Positions 24,480 to 31,362 of a DNA stretch of 39,552 nucleotides are shown here, one piece after another (the first letter of the stretch is position 1; every line of letters begins with the position of its first letter). Source of the DNA: an uncultured Bacteroidales bacterium (GTDB taxonomy: Bacteria > Bacteroidota > Bacteroidia > Bacteroidales > UBA932). Position numbers and translations under genes: made by a program. The notes beneath the pieces are model-generated. The model ran no database searches. It saw only the letters and a program-made list of their open reading frames with translations, and had not been told where the DNA came from. The stretch is from NCBI GenBank assembly GCA_946538425.1, contig CAMNGM010000005.1, forward strand, positions 1-39,552, in the 5' to 3' direction.

Positions 24480-24985
24480 TCAAGGCGTTCGCCCTGGACA
24501 TCGACGGCGTTTTCACCGACGGAAGCATTCTTTGCACGACCGACGGCGACCTTCTCCGCGTGTATGACGCGAAGGACGGTTTCGCCATCCGGATGGCCGT
24601 GATGAACGGCTACCCGGTGGGCATCATCACCGGCGGGAGTTCCGAGTCCATCCGGAAGCGGATGCTCGCGAGCGGCATCCTGCCCGAGGACGTGTATCTG
24701 CACTGCCGGGACAAGATGGACCAGTTCCGGGAGTTCTGCGACAAATACGGCCTGAAACCCGAAGAGGTGATGTATTTCGGCGACGACGTGCCCGACATCG
24801 AGGTCCTCCGGGCCGCGGGCTGCGGCGTGTGCCCGTCCGACGCGGTCGAGGAAGCGAAGGCCGTGGCGGACATCGTCTCCACCAAGCCCGGCGGCAAGGG
24901 ATGCATCCGGGAAGTCATCGAACAGACGCTGAAGGCCCAGGGGAAATGGATCTTCGACACGGGGGAATACAAAAGGAAATTCTAG
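24476..24985 (+). CDS. kdsC: 3-deoxy-D-manno-octulosonate-8-phosphate phosphatase
   Basis: 169 aa HAD-superfamily phosphatase of the small C0 (KdsC) type. It removes phosphate from Kdo-8-phosphate to give Kdo for lipid A/LPS. The nucleophile and acid are D8 and D10 in ALDIDGVFTDG. Motif II is IITGGSS. Motif III/IV includes K-rich CRDKMDQF and YFGDDVPDIEVL. Length and lack of a cap domain fit KdsC; a generic HAD phosphatase is the alternative. It overlaps DUF3467 by 4 bases and precedes maf by 3. Confidence 0.9.
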   Translation: MIKAFALDIDGVFTDGSILCTTDGDLLRVYDAKDGFAIRMAVMNGYPVGIITGGSSESIRKRMLASGILPEDVYLHCRDKMDQFREFCDKYGLKPEEVMYFGDDVPDIEVLRAAGCGVCPSDAVEEAKAVADIVSTKPGGKGCIREVIEQTLKAQGKWIFDTGEYKRKF

Positions 24986-24988
24986 CGG

Positions 24989-25585
24989 ATGGACCTGAAA
25001 GGAAAGCGCGTGATCCTCGGAAGCAACTCCCCCAGGCGGCGGGAGCTTCTCGCTGGCTTGAACATTGATTTCGAAGTTGATACCCGGAATGACTTCAATG
25101 AATGCTTCAGCCCGGACACTCCCTATGACGAGGTTCCCCGGCTGATGTCCGTGGGCAAGTCGCACGGGTTCCACCGCCCCCTGGCCGAGAACGAGATCCT
25201 CATCACCGCCGACACGATGGTCATCCTCCCCCCGACGGACGGCCGCCCCGGCGAAATCCTCGGAAAGCCCAAGGACCGCGAAGACGCCATCCGGATGCTC
25301 CGGGACCTCTCCGGCCGCGAACACCACGTCACGACCGCCGTCACCCTCCGCACCCGCTGCTCGGAAGAAACCTTCACCGACACCACCGAGGTCTGGTTCA
25401 AGGACCTGACCGACGCGGAAATCGCCTATTATGTCGACACTTGCCGGCCGTACGACAAGGCCGGCGCCTATGCCATCCAGGAATGGATCGGCCACGCCGG
25501 CATCACCCGCATCGACGGATCCTACTTCAACGTCGTGGGGTTTCCCGTCCAGAAAGTATATGAAGCCTTGCTTAAACTGTCGTAG
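24989..25585 (+). CDS. maf: Maf-like nucleotide pyrophosphatase
   Basis: 198 aa Maf/HAM1-type enzyme that hydrolyses non-canonical or excess nucleoside triphosphates (dTTP, UTP or modified bases) to monophosphates. Landmarks are the LGSNSPRRRELLAGL loop at residues 9-23, an ITADTMVIL strand with the catalytic Asp, GKPKDREDAIRMLRDLSGREHHVTTA in the middle, and YDKAGAYAIQ near the end. It is the last conserved gene of the DUF3467-kdsC-maf operon. Confidence 0.93.
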   Translation: MDLKGKRVILGSNSPRRRELLAGLNIDFEVDTRNDFNECFSPDTPYDEVPRLMSVGKSHGFHRPLAENEILITADTMVILPPTDGRPGEILGKPKDREDAIRMLRDLSGREHHVTTAVTLRTRCSEETFTDTTEVWFKDLTDAEIAYYVDTCRPYDKAGAYAIQEWIGHAGITRIDGSYFNVVGFPVQKVYEALLKLS

Positions 25586-25621
25586 AAAACGCTTGTCAGT
25601 CAGGCCACATTACCAATTTCT

Positions 25622-25696
25622 ATGAGACGTTTCCTCCTCAGCATCGCCACCCTCCTCTGTGCCCACTACCAGTCCTGCATCGACGCCGTCAAATAG
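25622..25696 (+). CDS. Possible 24-aa peptide between maf and the terminator
   Basis: ATG at 25622 opens a 24-codon frame reading MRRFLLSIATLLCAHYQ... and ending IDAVK at TAG 25694-25696. It has a basic start, a hydrophobic centre and two Cys, like a very short secreted or membrane peptide. It has no separate promoter; it would be read from the maf operon, and the terminator begins 25 bases after its stop. I recognise no family. Codons are mixed and it may be chance. Confidence 0.3.
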   Translation: MRRFLLSIATLLCAHYQSCIDAVK

Positions 25697-25720
25697 CGTT
25701 TGACTGTTTTCATTCAAATA

Positions 25721-25757
25721 AAGGTCTATGCCCGTGCTGCATAGACCTTCTTTTTTT
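25721..25757 (+). terminator. Intrinsic terminator of the DUF3467-kdsC-maf operon
   Basis: AAGGTCTATGC at 25721-25731 pairs perfectly with GCATAGACCTT at 25739-25749 across a 7-base loop (CCGTGCT) and is followed by CTTTTTTT. This is a strong plus-strand terminator. Confidence 0.92.
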
Positions 25758-25873
25758 ATGAGACGGGTATTTCGGAGGCCCGGAGGGCCAACTCATCCCC
25801 CTTCCAGGGGGACGGGAGGGGGTTGCCCCCTGGGGGCAGCGCGAAGCGCGGGGGTAAATCTTCTTTTTTTATG
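25747..25873. repeat. GC-rich hairpin block flanked by 14-bp direct repeats
   Basis: CTTCTTTTTTTATG is present at 25747-25760 and again at 25860-25873, enclosing 99 bp of strongly GC-rich sequence. The interior folds into four successive hairpins: GGCCC/GGGCC (25777-25789), CCCCC/GGGGG (25797-25811), TGCCCCC/GGGGGCA (25824-25838) and GCGC/GCGC (25839-25849). This looks like a small dispersed repeat element with a target-site-like duplication. No protein-coding content. Confidence 0.65.
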
Positions 25874-25899
25874 GGCCGACCGGCACATAAAAAAAGAAG
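25860..25899. repeat. 14-bp inverted repeat between convergent terminators
   Basis: CTTCTTTTTTTATG (25860-25873) and its exact complement CATAAAAAAAGAAG (25886-25899) flank a 12-base centre containing GCCG/CGGC. The right arm doubles as the T-tract of the minus-strand terminator at 25889-25924. The left arm repeats the T-tract of the maf terminator. Confidence 0.8.
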
Positions 25900-26003
25900 C
25901 GTTGGCCTGTCACAGGCGAACGCTCTACTAACCACATAATTAATAACACTAAAACTAATAACCAATAGAATGATTCCGTCAAGAGAACCTTGCTTCCTCA
26001 TTC
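25889..26003 (-). ncRNA. Candidate small RNA or orphan leader transcript
   Basis: A strong promoter (26010-26040) is followed about 115 bases later by an intrinsic terminator. The terminator hairpin is AGCGTT-C-GCCT, loop GTGAC, AGGC-C-AACGCT (with an extra T/A pair possible), then TCTTTTTTT at 25889-25924. No minus-strand gene follows before maf, so the RNA ends there. An ATG at 26001 opens a frame beginning MRKQGSLDGIILLVISFS, rich in Ile/Leu/Val codons, but it runs through the terminator. It may be an orphan attenuator-like leader or a small RNA. No RNA family was recognised. Confidence 0.6.
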
Positions 26004-26009
26004 CGGATA

Positions 26010-26040
26010 CAAAGGTACGACATTTATTTTGATTTGCAAA
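26010..26040 (-). promoter_or_regulatory. Strong promoter of the candidate small RNA
   Basis: On the minus strand TTTG (26040-26037), 19 bp, then TACCTTTG (26017-26010). This is the best match to the full -33/-7 consensus in the window. Transcription should begin near 26003, close to the ATG at 26001. The bases beyond it to 26178 are AT-rich and hold nothing else recognised. Confidence 0.8.
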
Positions 26041-26178
26041 TTTTTTCAAAACTTTTTTTTGAAATTATTTTACGAATTTTATAAGTCATTGATTTTCAAT
26101 CGTATTATCCGAAACTATTTTTTGCGGCCAAAATGTCTCCAAAAAGCAAAAAACCGTATCTGGGTCCAAATAAGCAAG

Positions 26179-26229
26179 AAAGGGAACCGAGACGGTCCCC
26201 TTTCCGTGCCCGTGCACGATTTGGCACGG
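26179..26229 (-). terminator. Hairpins downstream of tdh
   Basis: Reading the minus strand past the tdh stop, CCGTGCC/GGCACGG (26229-26204) is followed by an 11-bp stem with one G-T pair: AAAGGGGACCG, loop TCT, CGGTTCCCTTT (26203-26179). The following tract is only moderately T-rich (CTTGCTTATTT). Probably the tdh terminator. Confidence 0.65.
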
Positions 26230-26249
26230 TTACGATTTCTAAGTACCCA

Positions 26250-27203
26250 CTACAGCAATTTCTTCCGCAGGCACGCGATCATATCCACGGTCATCGAGTC
26301 GAGGTCGTAGGTCGGCTTCCAGTCCCACTCGGCGCGGGCGCAGCTGTCGTCCATCGAATCCGGCCAGGAGTTCGCGATGGCCTGGCGGACCGGATCCACT
26401 TCGTAACGGACCTTCAGGTCCGGGATGTATTCGCGGATCTTCGCGAAGAGGGTTTCCGGCTCGAAGCTCATCGAGGCGATGTTGAAAGAGTTGCGGTGCA
26501 CCAGGCGGAACGGGTCCGCCTCCATCAGGTGGACGGCGGCGCCCAGGGCGTCGGGCATATACATCATATCCATATAGGTGCCGGGCGCGATGGGGCAGAC
26601 GAACTCCTCCCCTTTCACGGCGGAGTAGTACACCTCCACGGCGTAGTCCGTGGTGCCGCCGCCGGGCAGGGTGACGTTCGAGATCAGGCCCGGGAAGCGG
26701 ACGGAACGCGTGTCGACGCCATATTTATGGAAATAGTAGTCGCTCAGGAGTTCGGTGGCCACCTTCGTGACGCCGTACATCGACCGCGGACGCTGGATGG
26801 TGTCCTGCGGCGTGCCCACGTGCGGGGTTTCCGGCCCGAAGGAGCCGATGGAGCTCGGCGTGAAGACCGCGCACTTGCTTTCGCGGGCGACTTCCAGGAT
26901 GTTCAGGAGGCCGTTCATCTGGATGTCCCAGGCCAGCAGGGGCTTCTTCTCGGCCACGGCCGACAGGAGGGCGGCCAGGTTGTAGATGGTGTCGATCGAA
27001 TACTTCCGGACGATGGCGGCCAGGCCGGCGGCGTCGCGGACGTCGGCCAGTTCGGCGGGCCCGCTCTCCAGGAGGACGCCTTTCGGTTCGGCGCCGGGGA
27101 TGTACCCGGCGACCACGGTGCTGCCGGGAATCTCCCGGCGTATTTTCATCGTCAGTTCGGAACCGATCTGGCCCGTGGAACCTATGACAAGGACATTTTT
27201 CAT
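26250..27203 (-). CDS. tdh: L-threonine 3-dehydrogenase, short-chain (SDR) type
   Basis: 317 aa extended-SDR enzyme oxidising L-threonine with NAD+ to 2-amino-3-ketobutyrate. The Rossmann motif is GSTGQIG (8-14). S117/S118, Y143 and K147 (YGVTK) form the catalytic set. PSSIGSFGPETP and SMYGVTK are typical of the SDR-type threonine dehydrogenase rather than of UDP-hexose epimerases, and the divergent neighbour kbl confirms the pathway. Its minus-strand -7 box, TAAATTTG, is at 27224-27231. The alternative name, NAD-dependent epimerase, is less likely in this context. Confidence 0.9.
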   Translation of the reverse strand: MKNVLVIGSTGQIGSELTMKIRREIPGSTVVAGYIPGAEPKGVLLESGPAELADVRDAAGLAAIVRKYSIDTIYNLAALLSAVAEKKPLLAWDIQMNGLLNILEVARESKCAVFTPSSIGSFGPETPHVGTPQDTIQRPRSMYGVTKVATELLSDYYFHKYGVDTRSVRFPGLISNVTLPGGGTTDYAVEVYYSAVKGEEFVCPIAPGTYMDMMYMPDALGAAVHLMEADPFRLVHRNSFNIASMSFEPETLFAKIREYIPDLKVRYEVDPVRQAIANSWPDSMDDSCARAEWDWKPTYDLDSMTVDMIACLRKKLL

Positions 27204-27223
27204 CAGCGATTGGTTTAGTCATA

Positions 27224-27282
27224 CAAATTTATGAGTTTTTCGGAGAATAAGGTACAATTCTCCCGGATTTTCTTTAAATTTG
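27224..27282. promoter_or_regulatory. Divergent promoters of tdh and kbl
   Basis: Matching TAAATTTG boxes face outward: minus strand 27224-27231 for tdh and plus strand 27275-27282 for kbl. The 110-bp shared region would allow one regulator to control both halves of the threonine-to-glycine route, but no clear operator palindrome was seen. Confidence 0.65.
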
Positions 27283-27313
27283 AAAGCAGAAAACACAAAA
27301 ACACCTTATAACT

Positions 27314-28504
27314 ATGTACGGAAAATTCCAACAGCACCTCCAGGACGAGCTGAAATCCATCGAGGAGGCCGGTCTTTACAAGAAAGAGCGCAACATCGCC
27401 TCGGCCCAGAGCGCCGAGATCACCCTCCAGGACGGCAGCAAGGCCCTGAACTTCTGTGCCAACAACTACCTCGGCCTCGCCGACAGCCCGCGCCTCGCCG
27501 CCGCCGCCAAGAAAGCGATCGACGAGCGCGGCTACGGAATGTCCTCCGTCCGCTTCATCTGCGGCACCCAGGACATCCACAAGGAACTCGAAAAAGCCAT
27601 CGCCGACTATTTCCATACCGATGACGCCATCCTCTACGCGGCCTGCTTCGACGCCAACGGCGGCGTGTTCGAGCCGCTTCTCACCGCCGAGGACGCCATC
27701 ATCTCCGACTCCCTGAACCACGCCTCCATCATCGACGGCGTCCGCCTGTGCAAGGCCCAGCGCTTCCGCTACGCCAACGCCGACATGGCGGACCTGGAGG
27801 CCAAGCTCCAGGAGGCCCAGGCCTGCCGCTTCCGCATCATCGTCACCGACGGCGTCTTCTCGATGGACGGGAACGTCGCCCCGATGGACAAGATCTGCGA
27901 CCTCGCGGAGAAGTACGACGCGCTGGTGATGGTCGACGAGAGCCACTCCGCCGGCGTCGTCGGCCCGACCGGCCACGGCGTGGCCGAGCAGTTCGGCTGC
28001 TACGGCCGCATCGACATCTTCACCGGCACCCTGGGCAAGGCCTTCGGCGGCGCCGTGGGCGGCTTCACCACCGGCCGGCAGGAGATCATCGACATGCTCC
28101 GCCAGCGTTCCCGCCCGTACCTGTTCTCGAACTCCATCCCGCCGATGATCGCCGGCGCCGGCCTGGAGACCTTCAAGATCCTGAAGGAGTCCAACCAACT
28201 GCACGACCGCCTCGTGGAGAACGTGAACTACTTCCGTGACAAGATGATGGCCGCCGGCTTCGACATCAAGCCCACGCAGTCCGCCATCTGCGCCGTGATG
28301 CTATACGACGCTCCCCTCTCGCAGAAGTTCGCCGCCAAGATGGCGGAGGAAGGCATCTTCGTCACCGGCTTCTACTATCCGGTCGTGCCGAAGGGCCAGG
28401 CCCGCATCCGCGTGCAGCTGTCCGCCGCGCACAGGAAAGAGCACCTGGACAAGGCCATCGCGGCTTTCATCAAGGTAGGCAAGGAACTGAAGGTCCTGAA
28501 ATAA
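27314..28504 (+). CDS. kbl: Glycine C-acetyltransferase (2-amino-3-ketobutyrate CoA ligase)
   Basis: 396 aa PLP enzyme of the alpha-oxoamine synthase family. It cleaves 2-amino-3-ketobutyrate with CoA into glycine and acetyl-CoA. The PLP lysine is K242 in GTLGKAFGG. NFCANNYLGLA, SVRFICGTQDIHKELE, DALNHASIIDG-like (SDSLNHASIIDGVRLCKA) and MVDESHSAG follow the well-studied Kbl closely along the full length, so serine palmitoyltransferase, another family member, is ruled out. Divergent from tdh, its upstream partner in the pathway. Confidence 0.96.
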   Translation: MYGKFQQHLQDELKSIEEAGLYKKERNIASAQSAEITLQDGSKALNFCANNYLGLADSPRLAAAAKKAIDERGYGMSSVRFICGTQDIHKELEKAIADYFHTDDAILYAACFDANGGVFEPLLTAEDAIISDSLNHASIIDGVRLCKAQRFRYANADMADLEAKLQEAQACRFRIIVTDGVFSMDGNVAPMDKICDLAEKYDALVMVDESHSAGVVGPTGHGVAEQFGCYGRIDIFTGTLGKAFGGAVGGFTTGRQEIIDMLRQRSRPYLFSNSIPPMIAGAGLETFKILKESNQLHDRLVENVNYFRDKMMAAGFDIKPTQSAICAVMLYDAPLSQKFAAKMAEEGIFVTGFYYPVVPKGQARIRVQLSAAHRKEHLDKAIAAFIKVGKELKVLK

Positions 28505-28507
28505 TCG

Positions 28508-28987
28508 TCAGTCCTTCTTCACAGGCTGTCTGAAGACGACGAACTCGTTCAGCACGAAGCTGAAAAAGCCCGAAATGCACAGGGCCAGCAGGTTGCAAAG
28601 GACGGGTTCGTACGTTGTACCCTGGAGCCAGCCCAGCGCGACGAAGAGCAGGTGGAACCCCTGCATCACCAGCAGCTTGATGAAGAAGACGCCCGTCGCC
28701 GTCGCATTATAGCCCGCGTAATGGCGGAAGAACGAACGCGTGCTCCGCTTGGAGATGCGTTCGCGCCAGACGTAGAAATAGGCGATCAGGAAATTCGTGA
28801 GGACCGCCAGCTCGAAAGAGATGACCGGCGACACCCAGAAGGTCCACCAGTAACGGTCCGGCAGGAAAGCGGCGGAGAGCCACCAGTGCACGCCGAGATC
28901 CACCAGCGTACCGGCGCCGCTGGTGATGGAGAACACCGCAAACCGCGTGAGGAGTTCCCAGATCCGCTTCTTGGTGGAGGCTTTCAT
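28508..28987 (-). CDS. GtrA-family membrane protein
   Basis: 159 aa protein with four predicted transmembrane helices (about 15-37, 45-70, 95-115, 128-150). The GtrA signature comprises FAVFSITSGAGTLVDLGVHW at the start, SFELAVLTNFLIAYFYVWRER in the middle, and SFVLNEFVVFR at the end. Family members are thought to move lipid-linked sugars across the membrane or assist glycosylation. ATG at 28987 is chosen, since it sits 5 bases after a TATCTTTG box. It ends 3 bases from the convergent kbl stop. Confidence 0.88.
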   Translation of the reverse strand: MKASTKKRIWELLTRFAVFSITSGAGTLVDLGVHWWLSAAFLPDRYWWTFWVSPVISFELAVLTNFLIAYFYVWRERISKRSTRSFFRHYAGYNATATGVFFIKLLVMQGFHLLFVALGWLQGTTYEPVLCNLLALCISGFFSFVLNEFVVFRQPVKKD

Positions 28988-28992
28988 CGTCC

Positions 28993-29052
28993 CAAAGATA
29001 ATGACTTTTTTCGGGAATAGCTTGCGATTTTCCCCCCAAATGGTTACTTTTA
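28993..29052. promoter_or_regulatory. Divergent promoters of gtrA-like and glsA-like genes
   Basis: Minus strand TATCTTTG (28993-29000) ends 5 bases before the GtrA ATG, so that mRNA should be leaderless. On the plus strand TTG (29022-29024), 20 bp, and the variant box TACTTTTA (29045-29052) precede the glsA-like ATG by 9 bases. Confidence 0.6.
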
Positions 29053-29061
29053 CCAAAGCAA

Positions 29062-29871
29062 ATGGAACCATCCGACAAATACCTCATCGACGTAGGCGCC
29101 CTCTTCCGCAGCAAATTGGGGGAAAAGACACCCAAATGGCTCATCTGGCTGGGACGCAAGCTCCTGCACGAGGATTTTCTGAACACCTTCTTCCGCCAGG
29201 GGTATACCGGCGTCGAATTCGCGGAGTATGCCCTGCAATATATGCGCATCACCCTGCAGGTGGAGGGCCTTGAGAAAGTCCCGACGGACCGGCTCGTCAC
29301 CGTGGCGTCCAACCATCCGCTCGGCGGCCACGACGCCCTTGCGATCGTCTCCATCTTCGGACGCCTTTACGACGGCAACATCCGCATCATGGTCAATGAC
29401 TTCCTGATGGTCCTCAAGCAGCTCAACGGCATTTTCGTCCCCGTGAACAAGATGGGCGGCCAGTCCCGGAACCTGTCGGCCCAGACCGACGGCATCTTCC
29501 ATTCCGACGCGCAGGTGCTGATGTTCCCCGCCGGCAAGTGCGCCCGCCGCGAGCACGGGAAGATCGTGGAGATGCCCTGGAAGAAGACCTTCCTCACCAA
29601 GAGCGTGGAAACCCGCCGCGACATCGTCCCGATGCACTTCTACGGCCGGAATTCCTGGCGGTTCTACTTCTTGGACTGGATCGGCAAGGTCACCGGCGTG
29701 AACAAGAAGTTTCCGCTGGCGATGATCCTGCTGGTGGACGAGATGTACCGGGCGCAGGGCAAGACCTACCGGGTCGTCATCGGCGACCCGATCCCCTGGC
29801 AGACCTTCGACGACAGCCGGAAACCTGCGGAATGGGCCGCCTGGATCAAAGAACGCGTAGAAAACCTATAG
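29062..29871 (+). CDS. glsA: Lysolipid O-acyltransferase, GlsA/OlsA-like
   Basis: 269 aa LPLAT-superfamily acyltransferase. The catalytic block is SNHPLGGHD (H85, D91), the second motif MFPAGKCARRE corresponds to FPEG, and a hydrophobic region near 215-235 may anchor it to the membrane. It is followed 30 bases later by an OlsB-like N-acyltransferase. In Bacteroides such a pair (GlsA/GlsB) makes glycine lipids: GlsB adds a 3-hydroxy-fatty acid to glycine and GlsA esterifies the hydroxyl. Assignment rests on this pairing. The alternative is a plain phospholipid acyltransferase. Confidence 0.75.
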   Translation: MEPSDKYLIDVGALFRSKLGEKTPKWLIWLGRKLLHEDFLNTFFRQGYTGVEFAEYALQYMRITLQVEGLEKVPTDRLVTVASNHPLGGHDALAIVSIFGRLYDGNIRIMVNDFLMVLKQLNGIFVPVNKMGGQSRNLSAQTDGIFHSDAQVLMFPAGKCARREHGKIVEMPWKKTFLTKSVETRRDIVPMHFYGRNSWRFYFLDWIGKVTGVNKKFPLAMILLVDEMYRAQGKTYRVVIGDPIPWQTFDDSRKPAEWAAWIKERVENL

Positions 29872-29901
29872 AAAGAACCTGTGTACTAAACCTGCTTGCC
29901 A

Positions 29902-30879
29902 ATGAAAAAGATCATCGATCCCGTCGACAGGGAACTCCTGAAAGCGGAGCTCAACCAGGAAACGCACCTGCGGGAAACGAACCGCGCCGGCAACCAGCTC
30001 TATGTCGTCGGCCCCGAAGCCGTGAACGTCATCCGCGAAATCGGCCGCCTGCGTGAAATCGCCTTCCGCAACGACGGTGGCGGCACGGGCGAGGCCCTGG
30101 ACATCGACAAGTTCGACACCGATCCCGCCTACGGCTACCGCCAGCTGGTCCTGTGGGATCCCGAGGCCGAGGAAATCATCGGCGGCTACCGCTTCTGCCT
30201 GTGCGACGAGGCCGTGTACGACCGCTACGGCCAGCCCATCCTGACCTCCGCGCATATGTTCGAGTTCTCGAAGAAGTTCCTCCGGGACTTCCTCCCCCAC
30301 ACCCTCGAGCTGGGCCGCTCCTTCGTTTCGGTGGAATACCAGAGTTCCAAGGCCGGCTCCAAGAGCCTGTACGCCCTGGACAACCTCTTTGACGGCATCG
30401 CCGCCCTCGGCGTGCTGTACAAGGACCGCGTCAAGTACTTTTTCGGGAAGATGACCATCTACCCGGAATACAACACCGAAGCCCGGGAAATGGTGATGTA
30501 CTTCCTCCGGAAATACTTCGGCGAGAAGTCGAAACTCATCAAGATCCGCAAGGAAATCAAGGTGAACAATCCCCGCCGCTTCCACAAGCTGTTCACCGGC
30601 AAGGACTACAAGGAAGACTACAAGATCCTCAAGACCGAGGTCCTCAAGCTCGGCGTGAGCATCCCGCCGCTGGTGAACACCTATATGAACCTGTCCCCGT
30701 CGATGATCTACTTCGGCACGGGCATCAACGACGAGTTCGCCGACGTCCTGGACTCCGGCATCCTCATCGCGTTCGAGGAACTGTATCCCGACAAGATCGA
30801 CCGCCACACCAACTCCTTCCGGAAGATCGGCTGGCGGGCCATCAAGTCGATCCTAAAGCGCTTCCAGCGCAAGTCTTAG
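29902..30879 (+). CDS. glsB: Glycine N-acyltransferase, GlsB/OlsB-like
   Basis: 325 aa GNAT-fold acyltransferase resembling OlsB/GlsB, which transfer a 3-hydroxyacyl group from ACP to an amino acid's amine. Visible landmarks are the LREIAFRNDGGGTGEALDIDKFD block (about 50-72), IGGYRF, and the ELGRSFVSVEYQ strand. The rest is longer than a simple GNAT domain, as in Bacteroidota members. ATG at 29902 is chosen over TTG at 29896. Its 3' end overlaps the convergent thioredoxin gene by 27 bp. With glsA it should form glycine lipids; head-group choice is inferred from the family, not from residues. Confidence 0.78.
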   Translation: MKKIIDPVDRELLKAELNQETHLRETNRAGNQLYVVGPEAVNVIREIGRLREIAFRNDGGGTGEALDIDKFDTDPAYGYRQLVLWDPEAEEIIGGYRFCLCDEAVYDRYGQPILTSAHMFEFSKKFLRDFLPHTLELGRSFVSVEYQSSKAGSKSLYALDNLFDGIAALGVLYKDRVKYFFGKMTIYPEYNTEAREMVMYFLRKYFGEKSKLIKIRKEIKVNNPRRFHKLFTGKDYKEDYKILKTEVLKLGVSIPPLVNTYMNLSPSMIYFGTGINDEFADVLDSGILIAFEELYPDKIDRHTNSFRKIGWRAIKSILKRFQRKS

Positions 30880-31362
30880 CTTGTCCACCATCACGGTTCC
30901 GAGCAGCACCTTGCCGTCCGGGCCCACGAGATACATCGAAGGAATCCATTTGACGCGGAAATCTTCCCCGACCTTGGATTCCTTTTTTGCGACGAAGTCG
31001 CTCAGCTGCAGCCACTCGATGCCGTTCTCGGCGAGGTAGGCGTCCAGCTTCTCCGGCTCCGTGTCGAAGGAGATGCCCACGAAGGCCACCTTGTCGCCGT
31101 ACTTCGCATAGAGCTCCTTCATCGCGGGCACGTCCGCCCGGCAGTCCGGGCACCAGGTGGCCCAGAAATCGTAGACCACATACTTCCCGGCGAATTCGTC
31201 CGGGCTGTGGAGGATGTCCGCGCGGTCTTTCAGCGCGAAGGCGGGGATGGCCTCCCCTTTCTTGATCATATCGACGGCATACTCGCTGTCGGCGTCCTTG
31301 ACGGCGTTCTTGCAGGAGACGAGGGCCGCCAGCGCGGCGAAAACAAGGAGGATCTTTTTCAT
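30853..31362 (-). CDS. TlpA-like thioredoxin-family lipoprotein
   Basis: 169 aa lipoprotein with lipobox ending VS-C17, so anchored in an envelope membrane. The thioredoxin fold follows, with active-site WCPDC (C71, C74) in YDFWATWCPDCR, WIPSMYLVGPDGK near the cis-Pro, and a short C-terminal helix. It probably keeps cysteines reduced or serves a redox partner in the periplasm. It follows the DUF5715 gene with a 4-base ATGA overlap, so the two are coupled. Its last 9 codons overlap the 3' end of glsB on the other strand. Confidence 0.9.
   Translation of the reverse strand: MKKILLVFAALAALVSCKNAVKDADSEYAVDMIKKGEAIPAFALKDRADILHSPDEFAGKYVVYDFWATWCPDCRADVPAMKELYAKYGDKVAFVGISFDTEPEKLDAYLAENGIEWLQLSDFVAKKESKVGEDFRVKWIPSMYLVGPDGKVLLGTVMVDKLRLALEAL

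Noticed and set aside
25756..26001. 82-codon minus-strand frame through the small RNA region as a protein gene
   Set aside because: It runs through an intrinsic terminator and then through the GC-rich hairpin block; only the first 30 codons could be read before the RNA ends.
26250..27203. UDP-glucose 4-epimerase
   Set aside because: The SDR fold is shared, but the PSSIGSFGPETP segment and the kbl neighbour fit threonine dehydrogenase.
27314..28504. Serine palmitoyltransferase instead of Kbl
   Set aside because: Full-length similarity in motif order to glycine C-acetyltransferase (ANNYLGLA, SVRFICGTQ, DGVRLCKA) and divergence from tdh point to Kbl.
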